Origin: Candidatus Anammoxibacter sp.
GTDB lineage: Bacteria; Planctomycetota; Brocadiia; Brocadiales; Anammoxibacteraceae
Length of the DNA stretch: 39,951 bases
Assembly (NCBI GenBank): GCA_021777105.1
Contig: JAIQZQ010000111.1
Location: 1 to 39,951, forward strand
Direction: 5' to 3'
The position numbers and the translations under genes were made by a program. Below, piece by piece: positions 35,901 to 39,951 of the stretch. Under the pieces are notes generated by a model. That model did no database searches, was not told where the DNA came from, and saw nothing but the letters and a program-made list of their open reading frames with translations. Each line of letters opens with the position of its first letter. Positions within the stretch are counted from its first letter, which is position 1.

Positions 35901-36890
35901 ACTGAAAATACGACATTCACCTGCTGCTATCCAATAGAGCGCAAAGATTATCCCGTCTCCATACCAATTGGAAGCCCTATTAACAATACCTCGGTTTATA
36001 TTCTTGATAAATGCCTGCGCCCATTGCCCATTGGTTTAGCCGGCGAACTTTATACCGGCGGTCTGGGCCTGGCCCATGGCTACCTTAACCGGCCGGAACT
36101 TACAGCGGAAAAATTTGTCGATATCGAACTATTCGGCAAACGACAACGTATTTACAAAACCGGAGACCTGGCCCGTTGGCTTCCGGACGGCAACATCGAA
36201 TACCTGGGCCGCCTTGACCATCAAGTCAAACTAAGAGGCTTTCGCATCGAATTGGGAGAGATTGAAACCACTTTGAGTCAACACAAAGCCGTTAATGAAA
36301 CCGTTGTAGCGCTTCATAACAGCGGAAACAATCCGCGTTTAATCGCTTATGTCTCCTTAACTGCGGGCATTGACCAAACAGCTCTGATAACAGAACTGCG
36401 CGCATGGCTCAAGGCCCGTTTGCCTGAGCACATGTTGCCGGCGGGCTTTATGGTGTTGGATAAAATGCCTTTAACCCCAAACGGAAAGATCGACCGGAAA
36501 GCGATTTCTAAATTATCAGTAAAGATTGATTTGCCTGAAGGAGAATTTGCCGCGCCCGGTACACAAGAGGAAAAATCATTAACAACTATTTGGTCAGAGC
36601 TGCTGGAAGTTGAGCAAGTGGGCATTCACAACAATTTTTTCGACCTTGGCGGACACTCCTTGCTTCTCATTAAAATGCAAACAAAAGTGTCAAAACTTTT
36701 TAACCGCAAAATATCCATGATCGAACTATTTGAACACCCAACCATACACACCCTGGCCAAACATCTCGCGTCAAAACATATAAAACAACCCACGCCAAAC
36801 AGAGCGGATAACCGCCGCAACCAACAAACATCAACCAGAGAACAGAGAGAAGCGAGACAAAAAAGCCGTTCTAAATTTAGAAATCTGTAA
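26823..36890 (+). CDS. NRPS megasynthase, second gene
   Basis: A 3355-residue NRPS with an N-terminal TubC-type docking domain (residues 1-55) and three C-A-T modules. Active sites: C4 HHIISDA (H201-D206), T4 S1110, C5 H1298, T5 S2198, C6 H2386, T6 S3279. All C domains read as LCL type (SFAQQRLWFL; no epimerisation domains). It ends about 75 residues after the last carrier serine with an arginine-rich, low-complexity tail and has no thioesterase, reductase or terminal condensation domain. The first codon overlaps the stop of the first gene; the purine-rich codons for the acidic tail upstream may double as its ribosome site. The two proteins form one line with six modules. Release must be by a separate enzyme or gene, or was lost. 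Confidence 0.95.
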   Translation: MKTIETFLSKLNDLNIQLLVEDDKLRCRAPKGVLTAEIQADISEYKTDIIQFLQPEKAAVIPIAPKDKELPLSFAQQRLWFLTQLDGQSAAYNMHAPLRLAGQLNEPALQRALTTLIERHESLRLCFPVIGADPVARLIPVYNPLSVIDLTGLSETDKQRRVKELTTDHAQMPFDLNTGPLLSLRLLKLGNHEQILLFNMHHIISDAWSIGVLIREWSQLYNAYAQNQPAQLPKPTIQYTDYAAWQREWLQGEVLETQLAYWAGKLAEAPELLKLPTDYPRPVVMSYKGKRLKSSLDAKLTQDIKLLSRQHGATVFMTLLAAFNVLLSRYSGQTDMVLGSPIANRAQRQTRDVIGFFVNTLALRAQIKWEHTFIELLQQVKNTALEAYGNQDIPFEYLVEQSNPTRSMSHSPLFQVMFVLQNAPEEELELSGLKMSFMEPENTAAKFDLTLSIWEKDNAFICDWEYCADLYRPATINRMAEHFQVLLTGIINNPEQPISQLPLITETESLQLQALNQPETDYDKDNTIIDMFQTQVEKTPDNIAVVFPRTGSGQNLDKQLTYKQLNQKANQLAHYLLDLKTGADNRLLITDNRLIGICVERSLDTAIGLLGILKAGAAYVPLDPEYPDERLAFMIKNSGIQILITQSKLQTKFVSTANHEISIVNIETALNSQSSTENLQSTIVNPGSPAYVIYTSGSTGAPKGVMIEHAAIAGHINNSVIRYQIDTRDNVLQFASLNFDASIEQIFSAWTCGARLIMLKDNILDPKALLNIIHDEQITIANLPPAYWRELLRETDNQKLEKLKLLILGGEALSSQLAKQTRQTLSSDTTILNAYGPTEATITAALFEVTEQFHDNTTETVAPIGRPIAGGQIYILDTNHNPAPIGIPGELCIGGRGLARGYLNRPALTAEKFIEIELFGQLQRIYKTGDLARWLPDGNLEYLGRLDHQIKLRGFRIELGEIETALSRHEAVNEAVVELYNKGDNPRLAAYVTLAGDQLSVIGDQPSVISNQSSTDIDQTALITELRAWLKSCLPEYMLPASFTVLDKLPLTPNGKIDRKALPEPDFSIKAKQQAPRTETEHLLSNIWSHELRIEAGGRLSNFFEAGGHSLLAVKLVSRIRESFGIEMPLRTVFEKPVLAEQAEWLDKQQRGSKLPPIIPQTKGEPLVLSFAQQRLWFLAQLAGQSATYNMPAALRLQGRLNEPALQKALSSLIQRHESLRLCFPVVDGEPSPQIKDVYNPLSITDLRSLSETEQQCRVEEWIANHAQTPFDLSAGPLLSIRLLKLGEDEQILLFNMHHIISDGWSIGVMIREWTLLYSAYAKNQEPKLPKPTIKYSDYAAWQRGRLQGKVLADQLSYWADKLSGAPELLEMPTDYPRPAEQSYQGKSILISLDQELAQEIKRLSRQQGATVFMTLLAVFKVLLSRYSGQADIVVGSPIANRAQRQTEDLIGLFVNTLALRAQIKDAQTFSKLLKQVRKTALEAYGYQDIPFEYLVEQLNPARSLSHSPLFQVMFALQNAQEEDLEFSGLKVSTIEPEQTTAKFDLTLSVAERDNSFVCAWEYNTDLFRKDTIIRMTKHFQRLLEGIINNPEQSVFQLPMITEAEQKQLQAWNRTETDYDKDITIVDLFQAQVEKAPDNVAVVFPSTGTGQVSDQQLTYKQLNQKANQLAHYLLGLKTATDNRLIGICIKRSLDMAVGLLGILKTGAAYVPLDPEYPDERLAFMIKDSGIQILITQSELQTKFVSTVNNELSIVNIETTLNSQYSIENLQSTIVNPEDPAYVIYTSGSTGTPKGVIVEHAAIARHINHSVIRYQIDSSDSVLQFASLNFDASIEQIFSAWTGGARLIMLKDNILEPKALLNIIHDEQITIANLPPAYWRELLSEINSQSLKKLKLLILGGEALSSQLARQTRQTLSGNTTILNAYGPTEATITTALFEVTEQFNENKNETVTPIGRPIAGSQIYILDANHNPAPIGIPGELCIAGSGLARGYLNRPELTTEKFVEIELFGKIQRIYKTGDIARWLDDGNIEYIGRLDNQIKLRGFRIELGEIETALSRHEAVKEAVVELYNKGDNPCLVAYVTLTGDQLSVIGYQSSVNQSSTDIDQASLITELRAWLKACLPEYMLPAGFMILDKFPLTPNGKIDVKALPAPDFANQTEEHTQQTETEHLLSNLWSQTLGIEVTSVNTHFFEAGGHSLLATQLVSRIREGFDIEMPLRTVFEKPVLAEQAEWLDKQQRGLELPPIEPLAKGKPLALSFAQQRLWFLAQMEGESSTYNMPAALRLQGQLNEEALQHALTELIERHESLRLCFPVIDEEPGIQLNDVYNPLSVTDLTALSKTEQQCRVDELAADHAQTAFDLNTGPLLSLRLLKLNSEEHVLLFNMHHIISDGWSMGVMIREWSLLYNAYALCQKPQLPKPLIQYTDYATWQRDWLQSGVLEQQLSYWREKLNGAPDLLQLPTDYPRPAVMSYHGKHLQCALDQKLTQGIKQLGREHGATVFMTLLAAFNVLLSRYSRQTDIAVGSPIANRAQRQTEDLIGFFVNTLVLRAQINEKQSFPDLLKQVRKTALEAYSRQDIPFEYLVEQLNPSRSLSHAPLFQVMFALQNTPEEELELNGLKMSFLQPDNMTAKFDLTLNVAEQGGAFVCDWEYCSDLFRHDTIARMAKHFQILLEGIISNPEQPLSSLQLITENERRQLQSWNKTETNYDKGKTIVSLFQEQVEKTPDNIAVVFPSTGSGQDSDQQLTYKQLNQKANQLAHYLLNLKTSTDNRLLITGNSLIGICVERSLEMVIGLLGILKAGGAYVPLDNNYPGERLAYMIKDSGIRILITQSELQGKLLPIANDETSIVNIETALKSQSSIINPDSSIDNRQSSIVNPDDTAYVIYTSGSTGTPKGVCVPQQAVARLVHNAGYAGLDADQAFLQYASVSFDAATFEIWGALLNGAKLVVMPPHKSSLPQLSQCIQEQGVTILWLTSSLFNTMLDEQPEGLLNIKQLLVGGEELSAPHIRRAIKALPNTQLINGYGPTENTTFTCCYPIERKDYPVSIPIGSPINNTSVYILDKCLRPLPIGLAGELYTGGLGLAHGYLNRPELTAEKFVDIELFGKRQRIYKTGDLARWLPDGNIEYLGRLDHQVKLRGFRIELGEIETTLSQHKAVNETVVALHNSGNNPRLIAYVSLTAGIDQTALITELRAWLKARLPEHMLPAGFMVLDKMPLTPNGKIDRKAISKLSVKIDLPEGEFAAPGTQEEKSLTTIWSELLEVEQVGIHNNFFDLGGHSLLLIKMQTKVSKLFNRKISMIELFEHPTIHTLAKHLASKHIKQPTPNRADNRRNQQTSTREQREARQKSRSKFRNL
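27020..30290 (+). other. Module 4: C-A-T, substrate uncertain
   Basis: The C domain motif is HHIISDAW, with alanine where glycine is usual. Pocket residues of the A domain read D-A-E-N-I-G-A-I-T. The glutamate at the third position is also found in the lysine code of bacitracin synthetase (DAESIGSVCK), so a polar or basic side chain is possible, but I would not name it. The linker holds an in-frame 21-base repeat insertion at 28578-28598. Confidence 0.7.
30300..33560 (+). other. Module 5: C-A-T, same predicted substrate as module 4
   Basis: Pocket residues D-A-E-N-I-G-A-I-T are identical to module 4, and long stretches of the A domain are nearly identical in DNA (29094-29200 and 32357-32463 differ by about one base). 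Module 5 should add the same residue as module 4. Confidence 0.75.
33570..36800 (+). other. Module 6: C-A-T, predicted valine, no release domain
   Basis: Pocket residues D-A-F-W-L-G-G-T-F equal those of module 1, and the A domain is closely similar over its whole core (for example ALLNGAKLVVMPP, LLVGGEELS, YGPTENTTFTCCYPI). The carrier domain (DLGGHSL, S3279) is the last catalytic unit. The tail after it is basic (NRRNQQTS, REQREARQKSRSK). Confidence 0.8.
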
Positions 36891-36910
36891 TTTTTATAAC
36901 TGTTCAGCCC

Positions 36911-36978
36911 AACCCGGATAAACCGGAAAAGCAAAAGCAATATAAACCACAGATTTCTCAGATTACACAGATTAAAAA
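36911..36978. repeat. 68-bp repeat, copy 2 (exact copy at 928)
   Basis: Identical to 928-995 over 68 bases and in the same orientation. It starts 20 bases after the stop codon of the second NRPS gene. Confidence 0.9.
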
Positions 36979-37004
36979 TAAAAATAGATTTCACAGATTA
37001 ACGG

Positions 37005-37035
37005 GTAGGTTGGGTAGAGTGGAACGAAACCCAAC
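37005..37035 (-). repeat. GTTGGGT palindromic repeat, reversed copy
   Basis: GTAGGTTGGGTAGAGTGGAA then CGAAACCCAAC. It is the only copy of this family in the reverse orientation, so the NRPS locus is bracketed by inverted copies (the other is 15995-16025). Confidence 0.75.
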
Positions 37036-37060
37036 ATATAAAACAAACTACCTTGAGCTT

Positions 37061-37084
37061 GTTACAAGGCTCCCGCCTTGTAAC
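37061..37084. repeat. Hairpin GTTACAAGGC
   Basis: A perfect 10-bp stem (37061-37070 / 37075-37084) with loop TCCC, followed by CCTGGAGGCTCTGCC. A second hairpin of similar build (GGTTACCAAGC / GCTTGGCAACC) lies at 37295-37320. Either might end NRPS transcripts, but no T-run is present. Confidence 0.6.
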
Positions 37085-37348
37085 ACACTGTCCCTGGAGG
37101 CTCTGCCACATTCTGGACGTTATTTTTGCGCTGCGCATTGCTTTACGCTCTTACATCAAGTATCAAGTACCCAGCATCTAAATCTGTTTCTTAACTATTT
37201 GTATACTTGCATTCGACTTTTTGCCGGGTTATTTTTCAAATAACTAAATTGTTACATATATTAATTATTGAATTTGATAACACATTTTCGTTCTGGTTAC
37301 CAAGCCCCTGCTTGGCAACCGGCAATTCAAGAAGCCCCAGCTTCGCGT

Positions 37349-37455
37349 ATAAATGAACACTGAGCAGCTTGTCTGCTCTAGTGATAAATGAACACTTGGC
37401 TGCTTGGCTGCCTTAGTGAGAATTATCCCCCGAGGGGAGAATTATGCCCGTGGGG
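37349..37455 (+). repeat. Palindromic repeat family, copy C
   Basis: Two ATGAACACT... modules in tandem, the first with GAGCAG/CTGCTC, the second with TTGGCTGCTTGGCTGCC, then the AATTATCCCC/GGGGAGAATT hairpin. Same order as copy D at 37989. Confidence 0.7.
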
Positions 37456-37485
37456 CGAAAAAGAAACCAAATATACTCCCGAACA

Positions 37486-37782
37486 CGCTTTTGCTTTTTG
37501 CTTTAATCTGTGGTTTATTTGCTTTTTAATTTCGTGCCTTTTCGTGTCTTTTCGTGGGCACGCTTTTGCTTTTTGCTTTAATCTGTGAAATCCGTGGTTT
37601 ATTTGCTTTTTGCTTTTTGCTTTTAATTTCGTGCCTTTTCGTGCCTTTGTGGCGCTAACCGCTTTTGCTTTTTGCTTTAATCCGTGGTTTATTTGCTTTT
37701 TGCTTTTTGCTTTTAATTTCGTGCATTTTCGTGTCTTTTCGTGGGCACGCTTTTGCTTTTCTACTTTTCCGTTTATCCGTGG
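37486..37782. repeat. Tandem array of about 3.4 units
   Basis: Units start with CGCTTTTGCTTTTTGCTTTAA, at 37486 (75 bp), 37561 (99 bp), 37660 (88 bp) and 37748 (partial). Each contains a TCCGTGGTTTATTTGC-type part and a TTTCGTGCCTTTTCGTG-type part. The size differences come from duplicated GCTTTTT blocks. It is a low-complexity minisatellite of the same modules dispersed elsewhere. The frames that cross it are not genes. Confidence 0.8.
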
Positions 37783-37988
37783 TATGAAACAGCAAAATAT
37801 ACTAGGAAAAACAATCCTTCCGCCCAGAGTCCATTTAACAACAACTTATATCAGTCTTAACAATACCGCTAACCTATTACTACACCCTGCAACACACGCG
37901 CCAAACCCTTGTTGCTATATATCATTTTCATACTAAAATAAGTTTTTTATAGACAACAGCCAACAAAAGCGCTAAATTATTTACCAAA

Positions 37989-38090
37989 ATGAACACAGAG
38001 AGCCTATCTGTCATAGTGATAAATGAACACTTGGCTGCTTGGCTGTCTTAGTGATAATTATCCCCTGAGGGGATAATTATCCTCGGAGTG
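37989..38090 (+). repeat. Palindromic repeat family, copy D
   Basis: ATGAACACAGAGAGCC, a second ATGAACACTTGGCTGC module, then a perfect hairpin with 12-bp arms (ATAATTATCCCC at 38054-38065 and its complement at 38069-38080). It lies just past the 3' end of the integrase gene, where the hairpin could help end its transcript. The gene-free stretch from 37783 to 37988 shows nothing else. Confidence 0.75.
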
Positions 38091-38126
38091 GCCAAATTAG
38101 CTCGACCGTGTTAAGCCTTCTGCACA

Positions 38127-39638
38127 TTATTCAAAATCCAAAGGACTTTTAGCCTCTTTAGTGGTCATGCTTTTGATAGTGTGCGTATAGATCATTGTAG
38201 TCTTAACATCGCTATGGCCTAAGAGCTCCTGTATTGTGCGAATATCGTAATTAGCCTGCAAAAGATGAGTCGCAAAACTGTGACGAAAAGTATGAGCAGT
38301 AACGCGCTTGCAAATTTGAGTTTTTTTAGCAGCCTCTTTTATTGCGCTCTGTACATGAGTTTCGTGCAGATGATAACGTTTAAAAGTATTAGCGTCTGTG
38401 ACTTTGGTCAATTGTTTTGCCGGGAAAAACCATTGCCATATTAAATCCTTAGAGCAATTTTTATATTTTTGCTCAATAGCGTCAAACATAAAAGCGCCTC
38501 CATAGTTGGAAGCAAGGTCTTTCTTATGCAAATTTTTAACGCGTTCAAGATGGGCTTTTAATTCAGGAATAATACTTTCAGGAAGCGGGAGTGTTCTATC
38601 TTTTTTCCCTTTACCGTCATGAACAGTTAAAATACCTGCGTCGAAATTAAAATTGTTAACTCTTAAATTTAAGCACTCAAATTTACGCAGTCCGCAACCA
38701 TATAAAAGTTTTACAATCAAATTATAAGGATATTTAAGAGCCTCAATAATTGAATTTACTTCGTCGCGGGATAAGACGACCGGAATATAAGTTTTCCTTT
38801 TTGCCCTTAGATTGTTTTTATGATCATCCCCAAAATCTTTTTTAATAATATGCCTATAAAAAAACAACAAAGCATTAAACGCCTGGTTTTGAGTTGAAGC
38901 GGAAACCTTAACTTTAACGGCTAAATACTCAATGAAATTCTTAACATCCAAAGATGACAATGACTCAACATCCTTATTTTGCGTGAAACCCTGTAATTTT
39001 CTTATCCAACTTGAATAAGCCCTTAAAGTTTTAGGAGAATAATGTTTAATCTTAATTAGTGATTTCAAATTATTAAGAGCAGAGCTCCAACCTTTAGCGT
39101 TATCAAAAGTGGCTTTTGGTTCTGAATTTAAGGAACCGGGCCTTATGGGTTTTAAATTATTAGTTGAAGCAGATATTGAAACAGCGTTTTCTTTTATTTC
39201 ATAGACGTTTTTTTTATTAAAAAGCGGCGAGCTTTCTTTAACAACATCTTTTAAACCGTTAGACGGTGAAAGTTTAGCAGTATATTCAGAAGATAGATCT
39301 TTTGGCGGTTGAACTTTTTTACCAGTAATCTGAATATTTTTATTCTGAGGTTCAATAGGTTTGTCACTATTGTTTTTAAAACCGGAGGAAATTATAGAAT
39401 AATATAAAGATATAGCGTGATACGCTTGGCTTTGTTGATCATGAGTTTGGCGTTTTTCCTTTAATTTTCTAATAAACATAGGAAGAGACTCATGTTTTGA
39501 TTCAGGAAAGTTATATTTTTTGCAAAAATCAATATAAAACCGAAGCCATTTTCTGAAATTATTACGTTCTTTAATAGGGACGCCTTCATTAACAAGAATC
39601 AGATCAAACTTAGCATTAATTCCTTTAGGAATGTTCAA
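38127..39638 (-). CDS. IntI-like integron integrase with N-terminal extension
   Basis: A 503-residue tyrosine recombinase. The catalytic set is complete: R318 (GCGLRKFE), K around 343-345 (GKGKKDR), H449 and R452 (AHTFRHSFATHLL), H475 (LLGHSD), Y484 (MIYTHT). Integron-integrase marks are the insert WQWFFPA...RYHLHETHVQSAIKEAAKK, the phrase YDIRTIQELLGHSDVKTTMIYTH and the ending SPLD. IntI1 has 337 residues; here about 170 extra N-terminal residues hold a second SAM-like DNA-binding segment (LRFYIDFCKKYNFP, LPMFIRKLKE, residues 10-85) and a low-complexity linker (90-180). The start is a TTG at 39638 with AAGAG upstream; the next ATG would cut the first domain. In integrons the cassettes lie on the other side of attI from intI and are read away from it, so any array would extend right of the window. 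Confidence 0.9.
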   Translation of the reverse strand: MNIPKGINAKFDLILVNEGVPIKERNNFRKWLRFYIDFCKKYNFPESKHESLPMFIRKLKEKRQTHDQQSQAYHAISLYYSIISSGFKNNSDKPIEPQNKNIQITGKKVQPPKDLSSEYTAKLSPSNGLKDVVKESSPLFNKKNVYEIKENAVSISASTNNLKPIRPGSLNSEPKATFDNAKGWSSALNNLKSLIKIKHYSPKTLRAYSSWIRKLQGFTQNKDVESLSSLDVKNFIEYLAVKVKVSASTQNQAFNALLFFYRHIIKKDFGDDHKNNLRAKRKTYIPVVLSRDEVNSIIEALKYPYNLIVKLLYGCGLRKFECLNLRVNNFNFDAGILTVHDGKGKKDRTLPLPESIIPELKAHLERVKNLHKKDLASNYGGAFMFDAIEQKYKNCSKDLIWQWFFPAKQLTKVTDANTFKRYHLHETHVQSAIKEAAKKTQICKRVTAHTFRHSFATHLLQANYDIRTIQELLGHSDVKTTMIYTHTIKSMTTKEAKSPLDFE

Positions 39639-39681
39639 AATAAAAACTCTTGAATAAAAGGGATAAAAAGTTTAGAATTTT

Positions 39682-39726
39682 ATCATTAATGATAACAACC
39701 TTTAATGGATTGTTATCATTAATGAT
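39682..39726. promoter_or_regulatory. 17-bp inverted repeat upstream of the integrase
   Basis: Arms 39682-39698 and 39710-39726 (core TCATTAATGATAACAA and its complement) are exact and 11 bases apart, 44 bases before the integrase start. Each arm contains the self-complementary TCATTAATGA. It may be a repressor operator or a binding site of the integrase in an attI-like region. Confidence 0.7.
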
Positions 39727-39895
39727 TTTATCTGTTTAGAGTTTAAAAAGCAAGATTTTTAAAATGGGATAAGTAGTTTTCGGGTTTATCAAGAAACCTG
39801 TTAATGAATTGTTATGCAATCAAAGAAACACTCTATATTCAATTAACATCTGTCTCAGTAGTTAATGTTTTTTGTTTTGAGTAATCAGTAGGAAA
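39727..39895. other. Candidate attI / leader region
   Basis: An AT-rich spacer between the divergent integrase and the gene starting at 39896. By position it should hold attI and promoters. I cannot identify a convincing GTTRRRY crossover core; it remains a positional guess. Confidence 0.35.
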
Positions 39896-39951
39896 ATGAA
39901 GAACAAATGGAATCTGGAATCTGTAAAAGCAGAAGCTAAAAAATATAAGTT
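39896..39951 (+). CDS. Start of a divergent gene, cut by window end
   Basis: ATG at 39896 with AGGAAA just ahead, then MKNKWNLESVKAEAKKYK to the edge. The pattern of a tryptophan followed by a helix ending in EAKKYK resembles the short DNA-binding repeats before some endonuclease-like proteins, but 18 residues are too few to name it. Its place, facing away from the integrase, is that of a first cassette gene. Confidence 0.5.
   Translation, partial: MKNKWNLESVKAEAKKYK

Noticed and set aside
37486..37782. CRISPR array
   Set aside because: Units are directly adjacent, vary from 75 to 99 bases and have no unique spacers; no cas gene is present.
37388..37936. Two plus-strand frames of 66 and 108 codons
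   Set aside because: They translate tandem repeats (repeated FAFCFN and WFICF phrases) and have no credible start.

Overview
The window is a bacterial chromosome segment with moderate-GC genes set in AT-rich spacers. It suggests a Gram-negative environmental bacterium with a large, repeat-filled genome: exported hydrolases with signal peptides, an integron-type integrase with a long N-terminal extension, and many dispersed palindromic repeats. I cannot fix the phylum. PVC-group bacteria or Deltaproteobacteria in the broad sense are guesses from the look of the ilvB and integrase proteins only.

Layout. 1-1698: AT-rich, gene-free, then dispersed repeats. 1699-2589: a secreted PETase/cutinase-like ester hydrolase. 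2978-7858: single genes (C39-like cysteine peptidase, degenerate receiver-GGDEF protein, DUF5661 protein, HPP membrane protein, exported beta-propeller) and a 178-bp MITE-like element at 4857. 8347-9128: a broken antitoxin remnant and a two-gene operon of small unknown proteins. 9466-11913: acetolactate synthase (ilvB, ilvN). 12389-13010: a HigBA-like toxin-antitoxin pair. 13011-13888: repeats. 13889-15937: an unknown protein and an AAA_14/DUF4143 ATPase with a perfect palindrome against its start codon. 16228-36890: two overlapping giant genes encoding a hybrid NRPS-PKS line. 36891-38126: repeats. 38127-39638: an IntI-like integrase on the minus strand. At the right edge a divergent gene begins where a first cassette would lie.

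Assembly line. Gene 1 is C-A-T, C-A-T, KS-AT(relic)-KR-T. Gene 2 is TubC-type docking, then C-A-T three times. I predict a linear order Val - hydrophobic residue - reduced ketide (beta-hydroxy acid unit) - X - X - Val, possibly N-acylated because the line opens with a condensation domain. The AT has lost its catalytic serine and the stretch that should hold its histidine, so extender loading probably comes from elsewhere. There is no thioesterase or reductase, and no MbtH, phosphopantetheinyl transferase or exporter gene in the window. Adenylation domains 1/5 and 3/4 are near-duplicates, and linkers inside the adenylation domains carry in-frame sequence resembling the intergenic repeats.

The main leads are the PETase-like enzyme with a mixed active site, the assembly line with a dead AT and repeat-bearing linkers, and the integron-like right end. 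All family assignments come from reading motifs, not from a database search.
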